Assembly (NCBI GenBank): GCA_009691705.1
Contig: SIAR01000003.1
Coordinates: 33,879 to 97,878, forward strand
Length of the DNA stretch: 64,000 nt
From: Phycisphaerales bacterium
GTDB lineage: Bacteria > Planctomycetota > Phycisphaerae > Phycisphaerales > SM1A02
Direction: 5' to 3'
Below are positions 21,057 to 30,610 of this stretch, in pieces (within the stretch, counting starts at the first letter, position 1; each line of letters opens with the position of its first letter). The notes beneath the pieces are model-generated. The model had not been told where the DNA came from. It worked only from the letters and a program-made list of their open reading frames with translations, and ran no database searches. A program made the translations under genes and the position numbers.

Positions 21057-22877
21057 ATGGAAGCCCCCAACAAAACTGCATCCAAGAAGACATCTCCGCG
21101 GAGACAAGGCGCGACCGCTGAGGAGATGTCTGACCAACAGCGTGAAATCTCGGTCAGCGAGTTCTTCGCGAAAAACCGCCATCTCCTGGGATTCGACAAC
21201 CCGCGCAAGGCGCTCTTGACTGCCGTGAAAGAGGCGGTCGACAACGCGCTTGACGCGTGTGAAGAGGCGTGCATCCTTCCAGACATTCACATCGAGTTGC
21301 TTCAGAGATCTGAAACGCGCTTCAAGGTCACCGTGCGCGACAATGGCCCCGGCATCGTTCGCAAGCAGATCGAAAATATTTTTGGACGGCTGCTCTACGG
21401 CTCGAAGTTTCATCGTCTGAAGATGAGTCGGGGCCAGCAGGGAATCGGCATTTCTGCAGCGGGCATGTACGGGCTCATGACGACGGGTCAGCCCGTGCTG
21501 ATCATCTCAAAGACGCACAAGAAAAAACCAGCGGTTGAAGTCTTGCTCAAGATGGACACCTCGAAGAATCGCGCCGACGTTGTGAGCGAAACAGAGCATC
21601 CTGAAGATGATGGACTTTTTCAGGATGGTCACGGAACACAAGTTTCGATCGAGCTTGAGGGTCGCTACCAAACCGGACGACAGTCGGTTGATGAATATCT
21701 CGATCAAACCGCCATTGCCAATCCTCATGCGCGCTTCACATTTGTGACTCCGACTAATGAGACCATTGAGTTCAACCGAGGAACGAATGAACTTCCTCCG
21801 GAAGCGAAAGAGATCTTGCCCCATCCAAGAGGGATCGAACTGGGCACGCTCATTCAGATGATCGAGCGCACCGACCGTTCCCAGATCGGATCATTTTTGC
21901 AGGAAGAGTTTTCGCGGGTGTCGTCAGCGGTTGCGAAGGAGATCTGTGAAAGGGCGGGAATCACGAATCGCACCTGGGTGAAGGCGATCGGGCACAAAGA
22001 AGCCGAGGCGATCTACAAGGCAATTCAAGAGGTTCGCATCACGGCGCCTCAAACCGATTGCCTCGTGCCTATCGGTACAAAGGCCCTTCTCTCGGGACTG
22101 CTCAAAGAGGTCAAGGCAGAGTTTTTCACAGCGTGCACGCGTCCCGCGGATGTCTACCGGGGCAACCCGTTCTTGATCGAAGTCGGTCTTGCATTTGGAG
22201 GGGAACTTCCAAAGGATGAACTCATCCGTGTGATTCGATTCGCCAATCGTGTGCCACTGCTCTACCAGCAGGCGGCGTGTGCCTCGTTCAAGGCAGTGCT
22301 CGAAACGAGTTGGAAGAACTACGGCGTCTCGCAATCGCGCGGATCGCTGCCCGATGGTCCCATCGTCGTCATGGTGCACATGGCGAGTGTGTGGGTTCCA
22401 TTCACGAGCGAATCGAAAGAGGCTATCGCTGACTACGACGAGATCAGAAAGGAGATGAAGCTCGCCCTGCAAGAGGTGGGGCGCAAACTTGGCATGTACG
22501 TGCGCCGCCGGCAGCGCATGCGAAACGAAGGCGAGCGGCGAAGCATCTTTGAGCGGTACATCGGCGAAATCTCGCAAGCAACTGAGGCAATTACAGGTAC
22601 CCCGGCGCAGCGGATCTACGACGCTCTGCTGCGGGTCGCCCAGAGAAAAACTGAAGAGGCTGATGCGGTGCTCAACGACGAAGGCAAACGTGTCAAAGAC
22701 TCCGATCCCTTCAGAAAGGATGAGTCGGTCGTGATTCTCGCGGCGCGCACTCCAGCTGCGCCGATTGAAGATTCTGCGAGCGACACAGAAGAAGTAACCC
22801 AATCCCCATCGGCAGGGACACTCTTCGGAGAGGATGAGTCTCTCTCGAAAGCATCCAAGGGTCGCAAGAAGAAATAA
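21057..22877 (+). CDS. top6B: DNA topoisomerase VI subunit B
   Basis: GHKL motifs EAVDNALDACEEA, DNGPGI, GQQGIGISA; transducer CLVPIGTKALLSGL, RFANRVPLLYQ, VPFTSESKEAIA. Confidence 0.95.
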   Translation: MEAPNKTASKKTSPRRQGATAEEMSDQQREISVSEFFAKNRHLLGFDNPRKALLTAVKEAVDNALDACEEACILPDIHIELLQRSETRFKVTVRDNGPGIVRKQIENIFGRLLYGSKFHRLKMSRGQQGIGISAAGMYGLMTTGQPVLIISKTHKKKPAVEVLLKMDTSKNRADVVSETEHPEDDGLFQDGHGTQVSIELEGRYQTGRQSVDEYLDQTAIANPHARFTFVTPTNETIEFNRGTNELPPEAKEILPHPRGIELGTLIQMIERTDRSQIGSFLQEEFSRVSSAVAKEICERAGITNRTWVKAIGHKEAEAIYKAIQEVRITAPQTDCLVPIGTKALLSGLLKEVKAEFFTACTRPADVYRGNPFLIEVGLAFGGELPKDELIRVIRFANRVPLLYQQAACASFKAVLETSWKNYGVSQSRGSLPDGPIVVMVHMASVWVPFTSESKEAIADYDEIRKEMKLALQEVGRKLGMYVRRRQRMRNEGERRSIFERYIGEISQATEAITGTPAQRIYDALLRVAQRKTEEADAVLNDEGKRVKDSDPFRKDESVVILAARTPAAPIEDSASDTEEVTQSPSAGTLFGEDESLSKASKGRKKK

Positions 22878-22888
22878 GGATCCCACCC

Positions 22889-24064
22889 ATGGCAAAGAAG
22901 TCCATCCGAGAAGAGTCATCAACGGCGAGCGAGGCCGCGCGGGCGCGTGAGAGTCGCATGATGGGTAGCCAAGGGACGCGCGACAAAACGCTTGCCAAGA
23001 TCGGCGAGTTGGGCAAATCGGTTGCGAAATCTGCGCTCGCAGAGTCCGATCCATTTGTCGACGTACCGACGCGCACGATGTCGAATACCACGTACAACGA
23101 GACGCGCCGACTCCTGCAAATGGGTGACGCAACACTGCGGCGCAATCTCTTCAATACTGGTCAAGCGCGCAAGTTCATGCAAACTGTCTTGCTCTCGAAG
23201 GGTTGCAAAGATCTTCTTGAAGCGAAGAAAACCCTCAGTTTGCGCGGTATGTATTACAAGAGCCTGCACACGATTGCGGGCACAAAGGAGAAGACATTTG
23301 ACGACCAAGAAGAGTCGGATGGCATTCTCGAAGACATCGAAGTTGCACTCGCGACACTGCGCGAAAACTTGCACCTCTTCGCGAAGAAGCGCGGAACGAT
23401 GGTGGGCAACATCACCGTCGTCGACAATGGCGATCCAATCGACTGTCGACGGATGGGAACTGGCGGGTATGCGATCCCCTCGATTTGTGAACCATCTGTA
23501 GTGCAGTTTGGAAAGTGCGAAGCGAAGTTTGTGTTGCATGTTGAAAAGGACACCGTCTGGAGTCGCTTCAACGAGGATCGTTTTTGGGAGAAGCACAACT
23601 GCATATTGACCGAGGGCAGCGGTCAACCGCCACGCGGCGTGCGTCGATTGCTCTACCGACTGAACAAGGAACTGGGACTCCCCGTCTACTGTTTGCTCGA
23701 TTGCGATCCGTGGGGGCACTACATCTACTCAGTGATCAAACAAGGTTCGATCAATCTCGCCTTCGAGAGCGAACGCATGGCGATTCCAGATGCAAAGTAT
23801 CTCGGCATCCGCTCGGCAGACTTTCTGCGGTGCGGTCTCTCGGATGATGTCAAAATCGCCCTGAACGATCGCGATATCGAGCGGGCGAAGCAGATCGCCG
23901 AGTATCCGTGGTTCATCAAGAAGAAGCACTGGCAGAAAGAGATTCAGTTGATGGTCAAGAACGGATTCAAGATGGAAGTTGAATCGCTCATCACCAAAGA
24001 CATTTCGTACGTGACTGAGGTGTACGTGCCCGAACGTATGAAGGCGAAGGATTGGATCGACTGA
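22889..24064 (+). CDS. top6A: DNA topoisomerase VI subunit A (Spo11-like)
   Basis: Catalytic Tyr motif SLRGMYY; Toprim VEKDTV and DCDPWGHYIYSVIKQGS; 11 nt after top6B. Confidence 0.95.
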   Translation: MAKKSIREESSTASEAARARESRMMGSQGTRDKTLAKIGELGKSVAKSALAESDPFVDVPTRTMSNTTYNETRRLLQMGDATLRRNLFNTGQARKFMQTVLLSKGCKDLLEAKKTLSLRGMYYKSLHTIAGTKEKTFDDQEESDGILEDIEVALATLRENLHLFAKKRGTMVGNITVVDNGDPIDCRRMGTGGYAIPSICEPSVVQFGKCEAKFVLHVEKDTVWSRFNEDRFWEKHNCILTEGSGQPPRGVRRLLYRLNKELGLPVYCLLDCDPWGHYIYSVIKQGSINLAFESERMAIPDAKYLGIRSADFLRCGLSDDVKIALNDRDIERAKQIAEYPWFIKKKHWQKEIQLMVKNGFKMEVESLITKDISYVTEVYVPERMKAKDWID

Positions 24065-24086
24065 AATCGCACGCGGGCCGCGATCA

Positions 24087-24953
24087 TCACGACTGAGATT
24101 TGCTGTGACCCTGCGGAAGCAAGACCAAGAAGTCGCTTCCCTTGCCCATTTCGCTGAAAACGAGAATCGTCCCGCCATGTTCTTCGACGATTCTGCGAGT
24201 AACGGCGAGACCGAGTCCGCTGCCGCTCTTTCTGCTTGAAATGTAGGGGCGGAAGATCGCTTCACGTTCGGTAGCGGCGATGCCAGGGCCAGTGTCGATG
24301 ACATGGATGGCAACCTCAGGGGTCGATGTCTCGGTGTTCATCCTGTTCTCGACCCTCAGAATGAGTTCGCGGCGGGCGGGCGGGGGAGTTGCCTCCATCG
24401 CCTGAATCGAGTTGAGCATGAGGTTCAGAATCGCCTGCTTCAGAAGTCCTGCATCAACCTCCGCGTACACCGCAACTGCTGGCAGATCGGTGCGTAGGAG
24501 CACTCCGGCGAGCTCGGATTGTGGGTGCACGAAGTCACTGAGTTCTTCGATCAACTCGCGCACATCACGTTTCTCACGGTCGAGGTGCACCCGACCGGCG
24601 TAGCGCAAAAAGTCTTCGAGAATGTCCTTGAGTCGACTTGTCTCACGCGCAAGCGAATCGACGCGGCGCGTCAGTCGGGTCGATTCTTCTTCTGGGAGCG
24701 GCGCGTCGAGAATCCCTTCGCGCAGGAGCTGCGCGTTGAGCACCACGCTCGAGAGCGGATTCTTGATCTCGTGGGCGAGCCCGCTTGTCATTGCTCCAAG
24801 TTCGGCAAGTCGTTCGGCATTGGCGGCGCGTCGTTCTGCTGCCTGCGCACGCCTGTTTCGTCGATGGGAAACAACCAGCAAGAGAATCGCTCCCAGGGCA
24901 CTCCCAAGCGCAATGCCGACAAACAAGCCCGAGATGAATGGGGTAGGAATCAC
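24087..24953 (-). CDS. Sensor histidine kinase (HisKA + HATPase)
   Basis: LGAMTSGLAHEIKNPLSSV H-box; NLMLNSIQAMEA N-box; DTGPGIAATEREAIFRPY; GSGLGLAVTRRIVEEHGG. Confidence 0.9.
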   Translation of the reverse strand: MIPTPFISGLFVGIALGSALGAILLLVVSHRRNRRAQAAERRAANAERLAELGAMTSGLAHEIKNPLSSVVLNAQLLREGILDAPLPEEESTRLTRRVDSLARETSRLKDILEDFLRYAGRVHLDREKRDVRELIEELSDFVHPQSELAGVLLRTDLPAVAVYAEVDAGLLKQAILNLMLNSIQAMEATPPPARRELILRVENRMNTETSTPEVAIHVIDTGPGIAATEREAIFRPYISSRKSGSGLGLAVTRRIVEEHGGTILVFSEMGKGSDFLVLLPQGHSKSQS

Positions 24954-24986
24954 GATTGGGACAATCGCCCCAGAGAAAACTTGCGC

Positions 24987-25241
24987 TTATGTGGCAGAAG
25001 CGGTCGTTCGAGCAAACGCCTTCGCATGAGTTGCAGCCCAACCCTTGGCACCGCTTTGCGCGCTATAGGTCACCTTCTCGCCATCCCGCAAAGTTCGAAA
25101 CCCTTGCTCCTGGTCGATCACGCTGAAGTGCACAAAAATATCTTGCCCCTGAGGACCGACGATGAATCCAAATCCCTTTCGAGCATCAAACCACTTGATG
25201 ACACCGTCGGTATTTAGAATTGTTTCTTCATTTTCAGCCAT
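24987..25241 (-). CDS. Cold-shock (CspA family) protein
   Basis: GVIKWFDARKGFGFIVGPQGQDIFVHFSVI; start trimmed to ATG 25241. Confidence 0.92.
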   Translation of the reverse strand: MAENEETILNTDGVIKWFDARKGFGFIVGPQGQDIFVHFSVIDQEQGFRTLRDGEKVTYSAQSGAKGWAATHAKAFARTTASAT

Positions 25242-25396
25242 TCGAAACCTCCACGGATCGAGAACCCACACCAGACGAACCGAACCAAGCAAATACTCCC
25301 GCGTTGTGCACGATCAGTAGTGACAACTCTAGGGCATTCTGCCTCCAAAATCGGCATTGTGCAAGGCAAACCGTCAAAAGAATGGGCAAATGCAAA

Positions 25397-25432
25397 GAAA
25401 AAAGGCACGATGCCAAAGTGACATCGTGCCTT
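25397..25432 (-). terminator. Rho-independent terminator downstream of pnp
   Basis: Perfect 11-bp inverted repeat AAGGCACGATG/CATCGTGCCTT followed on the minus strand by a T-run. Confidence 0.88.
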
Positions 25433-25462
25433 GAAGCTCACAAACTGATAGTGGGTCAGAGA

Positions 25463-27730
25463 TTACCGTCGGCCGCGTCCACCGCCACCGCCATGCCCGC
25501 CACGACCTCGGTCGCCTCGGTCATCTCGGCGACCATCACCTTCGCCGGAGGGTTCACCACCCTCAGCGCCCACCATGGCTGGATCTGGTGCCTCAAGCAG
25601 TGCCTTGCGGCTCAGTTTGATGCGTCCAGTGTCATCGACGTTGATGACCTTAACTCGCACAATATCTCCGATCTTCACAACTTCGGTGACATTGCGCACG
25701 AAGCCGTGGGCGAGTTCGCTCACGTGCACCATGCCGTCAGTTCCTGGGGCCAATTCGACGAATGCGCCGAACTCTTTGATAGAAACGACGCGACCCTCAT
25801 AGATCGTGCCGACTTTGATCTCAGCTCCAAGCGCTTCGATTTCGGCGCGCGCCTGAGCGGCCGACGCTGCATCGCTGCATGCGATGAAGACGGTGCCGTC
25901 CTCTTCGATGTCGATTTGCGCACCGGTGCGTTCTTGAATGCTGCGAATCATCTTGCCGCCGGGTCCGATGACCTTTCCGATCTTCTCTGGATCGATCTTG
26001 ACGATGGTGATGCGCGGCGCAATCGGTGAGATGTCTTCGCGTGGCTTGGCGAGCACCTTCTCCATCTCGTCGATGAGATAAAGGCGACCTTCTTTGGCCT
26101 GCACGAAGATCGAAGTGATTTCATCGATGAGCAGTCCGCGTGCCTTTAGATCGAGCTGGATTCCAGTGATTCCGTCGCGTGTTCCCGAGACCTTGAAGTC
26201 CATCTCGCCGAAGAAATCTTCTTCACCGATGATGTCTGTGACGTGGGTCACGCGACCATCTGCGCTCGTGAATCGTCCGACCGAGATGCCTGCGCAGGTC
26301 GCCTTGATAGGCACGCCAGCGTCCATGAGCGCCAAGCAACCGCCGCAGACGCTCGCCATACTCGACGACCCGTTGCTCTCGGTAATTTCACTCGTGAGTC
26401 GAACGGTGTACGGGAAATCTTCTGGGCTTGGCAGGATCGCAAGCAACGAACGCTCAGCAAGCGCGCCATGCCCGATTTCGCGCCGGCCAGGACCAGTGAT
26501 TCGACCTGCTTCACCCGTGCAGAATGGAGGGAAGTAATAGTGCAGATAGAACTTCTTGGCGTACTCGGGAAGCAGTCCGTCGACGATCTGTTCATCCTTG
26601 GTTGTGCCAAGAGTGCAGGTGACGATCGACTGCGTTTCTCCGCGCTGAAAGAATGCCGAACCGTGTGTGCGGGGCAGAAGAGCGACGCTCATGTCGAGCG
26701 CGCGAATCTGTCGCAGTGGTCGACCATCCGCTCGAACACCCTTTTCGGCGACGAGATAATGAGTGATCTTCTTCTCAAGAATGCGCAGGCACTCTTTCGC
26801 CTCGCGGGCGCGACGCTCAGCGGCAACGTGATCGGTGTAACTGAGTCCTGCGGGAATCTGAAAGCACGAATCAATCGTCCACTTCTTGACGCGATCAACT
26901 TCGGTGTTTCGGGCGTGCTTGCCGTGAATCTGGCGCGCCGCGAGCAGCGGCTCATATGCCTTCTCTTTCACGGTTGCCATCACTTCAGCGGATGGACTGG
27001 TCGACTCACCAGCCCGTTTCGCCGGGGCACCCGACTTCGCGTGCAGTTCATTGATCAGCGCGAGAATCGGCTTGATGCCTTGCTCGACGCCGAAGTTGAT
27101 TGCCGCGACCATGTCTGCTTCTGAGATTTCTGCAGCGCCGACTTCAATCATGTTGATGCCGTCGGAGTGACCCGATAGCACGAGATCGAGATCGCTGAAT
27201 TCCATCTGCGCCTGGGTTGGATTAATGACGAAGTGCGGTTGGTCATCGATAAAGATGCGCCCAACGCGCACGGTCGCAACGGGACCATTGAACGGCGCAT
27301 CAGAGAGATGCAGTGCGGCGGACGCTGCCGAGCATGCGAGCACGTCTGAATCGTTCTGCCCGTCGTGCGAGAGCACGAGTACCTGCAGTTGCACTTCGTC
27401 GACGAATCCCTCTGGAAAGAGTGGACGAATCGGGCGATCCATCATTCTCATCGTGAGGATCTCTTTCTCGCTAGGTGGACCTTCCTTCTTGCGGAAACCA
27501 CCCGGATACTTGCCAGCAGCAGGTGCCTTTTCGCGGTAGTCGCAGGTCAGAGGAAAGAAGTCGATGCCTGCGCGCGGATTGGCACGCACCGCAGTTGCGA
27601 GAAGAACGGTTTCGCCGAATGTCGCGAGAACCGCGCCTCCAGCTAGCTTGGCGATTTTTCCTGTTTCGAGTCGGAGGATTCGTCCGCCGATCTCTTTTTC
27701 AACCGAAACGTGTGGTCGGTTTGTCATCAT
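25463..27730 (-). CDS. pnp: Polyribonucleotide nucleotidyltransferase (PNPase)
   Basis: RNase PH repeats, KH domain (IGKVIGPGGKMIRSIQERTGAQIDIEEDG), S1 domain, Gly/Arg-rich tail. Confidence 0.97.
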   Translation of the reverse strand: MMTNRPHVSVEKEIGGRILRLETGKIAKLAGGAVLATFGETVLLATAVRANPRAGIDFFPLTCDYREKAPAAGKYPGGFRKKEGPPSEKEILTMRMMDRPIRPLFPEGFVDEVQLQVLVLSHDGQNDSDVLACSAASAALHLSDAPFNGPVATVRVGRIFIDDQPHFVINPTQAQMEFSDLDLVLSGHSDGINMIEVGAAEISEADMVAAINFGVEQGIKPILALINELHAKSGAPAKRAGESTSPSAEVMATVKEKAYEPLLAARQIHGKHARNTEVDRVKKWTIDSCFQIPAGLSYTDHVAAERRAREAKECLRILEKKITHYLVAEKGVRADGRPLRQIRALDMSVALLPRTHGSAFFQRGETQSIVTCTLGTTKDEQIVDGLLPEYAKKFYLHYYFPPFCTGEAGRITGPGRREIGHGALAERSLLAILPSPEDFPYTVRLTSEITESNGSSSMASVCGGCLALMDAGVPIKATCAGISVGRFTSADGRVTHVTDIIGEEDFFGEMDFKVSGTRDGITGIQLDLKARGLLIDEITSIFVQAKEGRLYLIDEMEKVLAKPREDISPIAPRITIVKIDPEKIGKVIGPGGKMIRSIQERTGAQIDIEEDGTVFIACSDAASAAQARAEIEALGAEIKVGTIYEGRVVSIKEFGAFVELAPGTDGMVHVSELAHGFVRNVTEVVKIGDIVRVKVINVDDTGRIKLSRKALLEAPDPAMVGAEGGEPSGEGDGRRDDRGDRGRGGHGGGGGRGRR

Positions 27731-27785
27731 GATGCCTTTCTAAACGAGGTGTGAGCGTCGCAGTCAAAGTGTTCGAGATGCGACA

Positions 27786-27860
27786 TGAAAAACCCCACCG
27801 AGGGCAGAGGCCGAGTCGCACAAAGTGCGTTGCGAATTGGCGACTGCCCCCTCGGGGCAG
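27786..27860 (-). terminator. Terminator/attenuator-like hairpin between rpsO and pnp
   Basis: CCGAGGGCAG (27798-27807) pairs with CTGCCC-CC-TCGG (27844-27855); minus strand continues GGGGTTTTTC. Confidence 0.6.
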
Positions 27861-27867
27861 AGATGGA

Positions 27868-28134
27868 TTACTTGCGTAATCCGAGTTTCTTGATGAGAGC
27901 GGCGTAGCACTCTCGGCGGGTATCGGCGAGATAACGCAAGAGTCTGTTTCGCTTACTCACCATGAGTAGAAGTCCACGCCGTCCGGCATGGTCCTTCTTG
28001 TGTTCCTTGAAGTGTCCCTGGAGTGAGTTGATGCGTTCGGTGAGTACTGCAATCTGAACTTCGGTTGATCCGCAGTCAGTTGCGTGGGCGCGGTTTGCCG
28101 CGATCACTGTTTGCTTGGCTTGTGTTGAAATCAT
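27868..28134 (-). CDS. rpsO: 30S ribosomal protein S15
   Basis: [46 protein letters not shown]. Confidence 0.97.
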   Translation of the reverse strand: MISTQAKQTVIAANRAHATDCGSTEVQIAVLTERINSLQGHFKEHKKDHAGRRGLLLMVSKRNRLLRYLADTRRECYAALIKKLGLRK

Positions 28135-28344
28135 TATGTTCCTTCTGCGTATCCTGGCGTGATCGTTCGTCACGAACGAGCGTGTTCGATCGGTGAATTT
28201 GAGTCCCGAAGGCTACCAATCTGCCCCAACTCGGTCAACAACCTGTTCGATACGCAGTGTGGGGCGTTGCCAGATAACCGCAAATCTGCTCCCGTGACCC
28301 TTCGTCCCCGCGAGAAGAACCCAAATGCGATCTATCCTCGAGGG

Positions 28345-29982
28345 ATGAAGAGCACTGCCGATGGCTTGCGAGCGAATACCGATGCGTTTGTCGTTCTGAG
28401 CGCGAAGATCGAACAGGGGGGCGGTGCCGGTGGCATAGAACGGCAGCACAGGCATGGAAGGCTGACCGCCCGCGAGCGCATGGGATTGCTCCTCGACCGT
28501 TCATCCCCAAGTTTGGAATGTGGGCTTCTCGCTGGATGGAACATGTACGGCGAGTATGGCGGGGCACCGGGCGCAGGAGTCGTCACCACGATCGGACAGG
28601 TCGAGGGAAGACTTTGCATGGTGGTGGCCAACGATGCCACGGTGAAAGCAGGTGCGTTCTTTCCGATGACCTGCAAGAAGATCATCCGTGCCCAAGAGAT
28701 CGCGCAGCGCGCGCGTCTGCCTCTGATCTACCTCGTCGATAGCGCAGGAGTGTTTCTTCCACTACAAGAAGATGTCTTTCCGGACACCGATGACTTCGGG
28801 CGCATCTTTCGAAACAACGCCGTCATCTCTGCCGCCGGTATTGCGCAGTACGCAGCGATCATGGGAAACTGTGTGGCCGGTGGTGGATACTTGCCTGTTC
28901 TGTGCGACACACTCTTGATGACTGAGGGAAGCGGTCTCTATCTCGCTGGCCCTGCCCTCGTGAAGGCCGCGATCGGTCAAGAGGTATCGAGTGAAGAACT
29001 CGGTGGCGCCACGATGCACGCGCAGATATCTGGAACGATCGACTTTCATGAAAAGGATGATCCAACGTGCATCACGCGATTGCGCCGTCTCATGCTCATG
29101 AATGCATCCGCACCAATGGCGAGCACGCCGCCAATCGACTCAGTCGAGGCAGAGCGCGCGGCAGATGATGTGTACAGCGTCTATTCCAACGAGCCGGGCG
29201 CGCAGTACGACATGCGCGACTTGCTGAAGTCTGTTGTTGATCGTGGTTCATCCGACGAATACCGCAGCGACCATGGACCATCCATCGTTTGTATCTATGC
29301 GCGGATTGGCGGCTTCCCGGTGGGAATTGTGGCAAATCAGCGCAAGATGACCCAGCGCCACCTGCCCGGCGGCAAGGGTGGCCCCACCTCCGCAAAGTGC
29401 ATGCCCGCTGTGATCTACGACGACAGCGCCGAAAAGGCTGCGCGGTTCATTATGGATGTGAATCAGCGCAAGATTCCACTGCTCTTCATTCACGACACGA
29501 CCGGTTTTATGGTCGGTCGCGACAGCGAGCAGGGTGGAATCATTCGCAGTGGTGCCAAGATGGTGAACGCGATGAGCAACTCGATCGTGCCAAAGATCGT
29601 CTTGATCGCTGGCAATTCTTATGGCGCTGGCAATTATGCGATGTGTGGTCGAGCCTTTGATCCGTTCATCACGTTGGCATGGCCGGGAGCTCGCTGTGCA
29701 GTGATGGGTGCAAACCAAGCCGCAAACACACTTCTGCAGATTGATCTCGCAGCGCGCGAGCGCAAGGGAGAGGCAATTGACGAGGCGACCCGCGCGCAAC
29801 TGCTCGCCGCGATCAGTGCGTCGTATCAAGAGCAGCAAGACATTCGGTTTGCGGCAAGTCGGGGATGGGTCGACCGAATCATCGAGCCGCACCGCACCCG
29901 AGAAGAGTTGATACTCGCGTTGCGCATTGCCGCGCAGGCGCCGATTGTGGGATCTTTTCACACTGGGGTCTTTCAAACGTGA
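28345..29982 (+). CDS. Acyl-CoA carboxylase carboxyltransferase (beta) subunit
   Basis: Carboxyltransferase motifs (HGRLTARERMGLLLD; GGYLPVLCDTLLMTEGSGLYLAGPALVKAAIGQ; NSYGAGNYAMCGRAFDP); start ATG 28345. Confidence 0.9.
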   Translation: MKSTADGLRANTDAFVVLSAKIEQGGGAGGIERQHRHGRLTARERMGLLLDRSSPSLECGLLAGWNMYGEYGGAPGAGVVTTIGQVEGRLCMVVANDATVKAGAFFPMTCKKIIRAQEIAQRARLPLIYLVDSAGVFLPLQEDVFPDTDDFGRIFRNNAVISAAGIAQYAAIMGNCVAGGGYLPVLCDTLLMTEGSGLYLAGPALVKAAIGQEVSSEELGGATMHAQISGTIDFHEKDDPTCITRLRRLMLMNASAPMASTPPIDSVEAERAADDVYSVYSNEPGAQYDMRDLLKSVVDRGSSDEYRSDHGPSIVCIYARIGGFPVGIVANQRKMTQRHLPGGKGGPTSAKCMPAVIYDDSAEKAARFIMDVNQRKIPLLFIHDTTGFMVGRDSEQGGIIRSGAKMVNAMSNSIVPKIVLIAGNSYGAGNYAMCGRAFDPFITLAWPGARCAVMGANQAANTLLQIDLAARERKGEAIDEATRAQLLAAISASYQEQQDIRFAASRGWVDRIIEPHRTREELILALRIAAQAPIVGSFHTGVFQT

Positions 29983-30605
29983 TTCAAGAACTCATCATCG
30001 CGACTGGCAATCCACACAAGGTCGATGAGATTCGCGCCGTGCTTGGTGGGTTGGGTATACGGGTGTCGTCACTCGCCGACGTCGGCGGGGAGAATCTTGC
30101 TGAACCTGATGAGAGTGGATCGACTTTCGCACAGAACGCGCGAATCAAGGCGACCCAGTACGCGCGAGAATTGGGGCGAATGGTGCTCGCGGATGATTCG
30201 GGACTGGTGGTCGATGCGCTCGATGGCGCTCCGGGAGTGCACAGCGCGCGGTGGTCTGGGAGTGGTGTAACGCGACAAGAGCGCGACGCAGCTAACAACG
30301 CAAAGCTCGTCGCTGAACTTGCCAAGGTGCCAGAGCGACGGCGCGAGGCGAAGTTCGTCTGCGCGATGTGCGTCGCCGCGGCCGATGGAAGTGTGATTGC
30401 CGAGGCGCAAGGCACCTTCGAGGGAGTGATCACAGTGGTGCCACGAGGATCGAATGGATTTGGATATGACCCTTACCTCATCGTCGACGCAGATGGTCGA
30501 ACGAGTGCCGAACTATCTGCGCAGGAGAAAAATGCGCGCAGCCACCGCGGCGTTGCCACACGCGCGATCGCCCAACTGCTCTCGCGGCGCCTCGCTCTAT
30601 CCTGA
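29979..30605 (+). CDS. rdgB: RdgB/HAM1 non-canonical purine NTP pyrophosphatase
   Basis: IIATGNPHKVDEIRAVL; LADDSGLVVDALDGAPGVHSARWSG; GTG start overlaps previous TGA by 4 nt. Confidence 0.93.
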   Translation: MIQELIIATGNPHKVDEIRAVLGGLGIRVSSLADVGGENLAEPDESGSTFAQNARIKATQYARELGRMVLADDSGLVVDALDGAPGVHSARWSGSGVTRQERDAANNAKLVAELAKVPERRREAKFVCAMCVAAADGSVIAEAQGTFEGVITVVPRGSNGFGYDPYLIVDADGRTSAELSAQEKNARSHRGVATRAIAQLLSRRLALS

Positions 30606-30610
30606 GTCGC

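Noticed and set aside
21924-23719. Minus-strand ORFs of 403 and 266 aa opposite topo VI genes
   Set aside because: Shadows of clear topo VI coding frames.
26243-27124. 293-aa plus-strand ORF opposite pnp
   Set aside because: Antisense of PNPase with no supporting motif.
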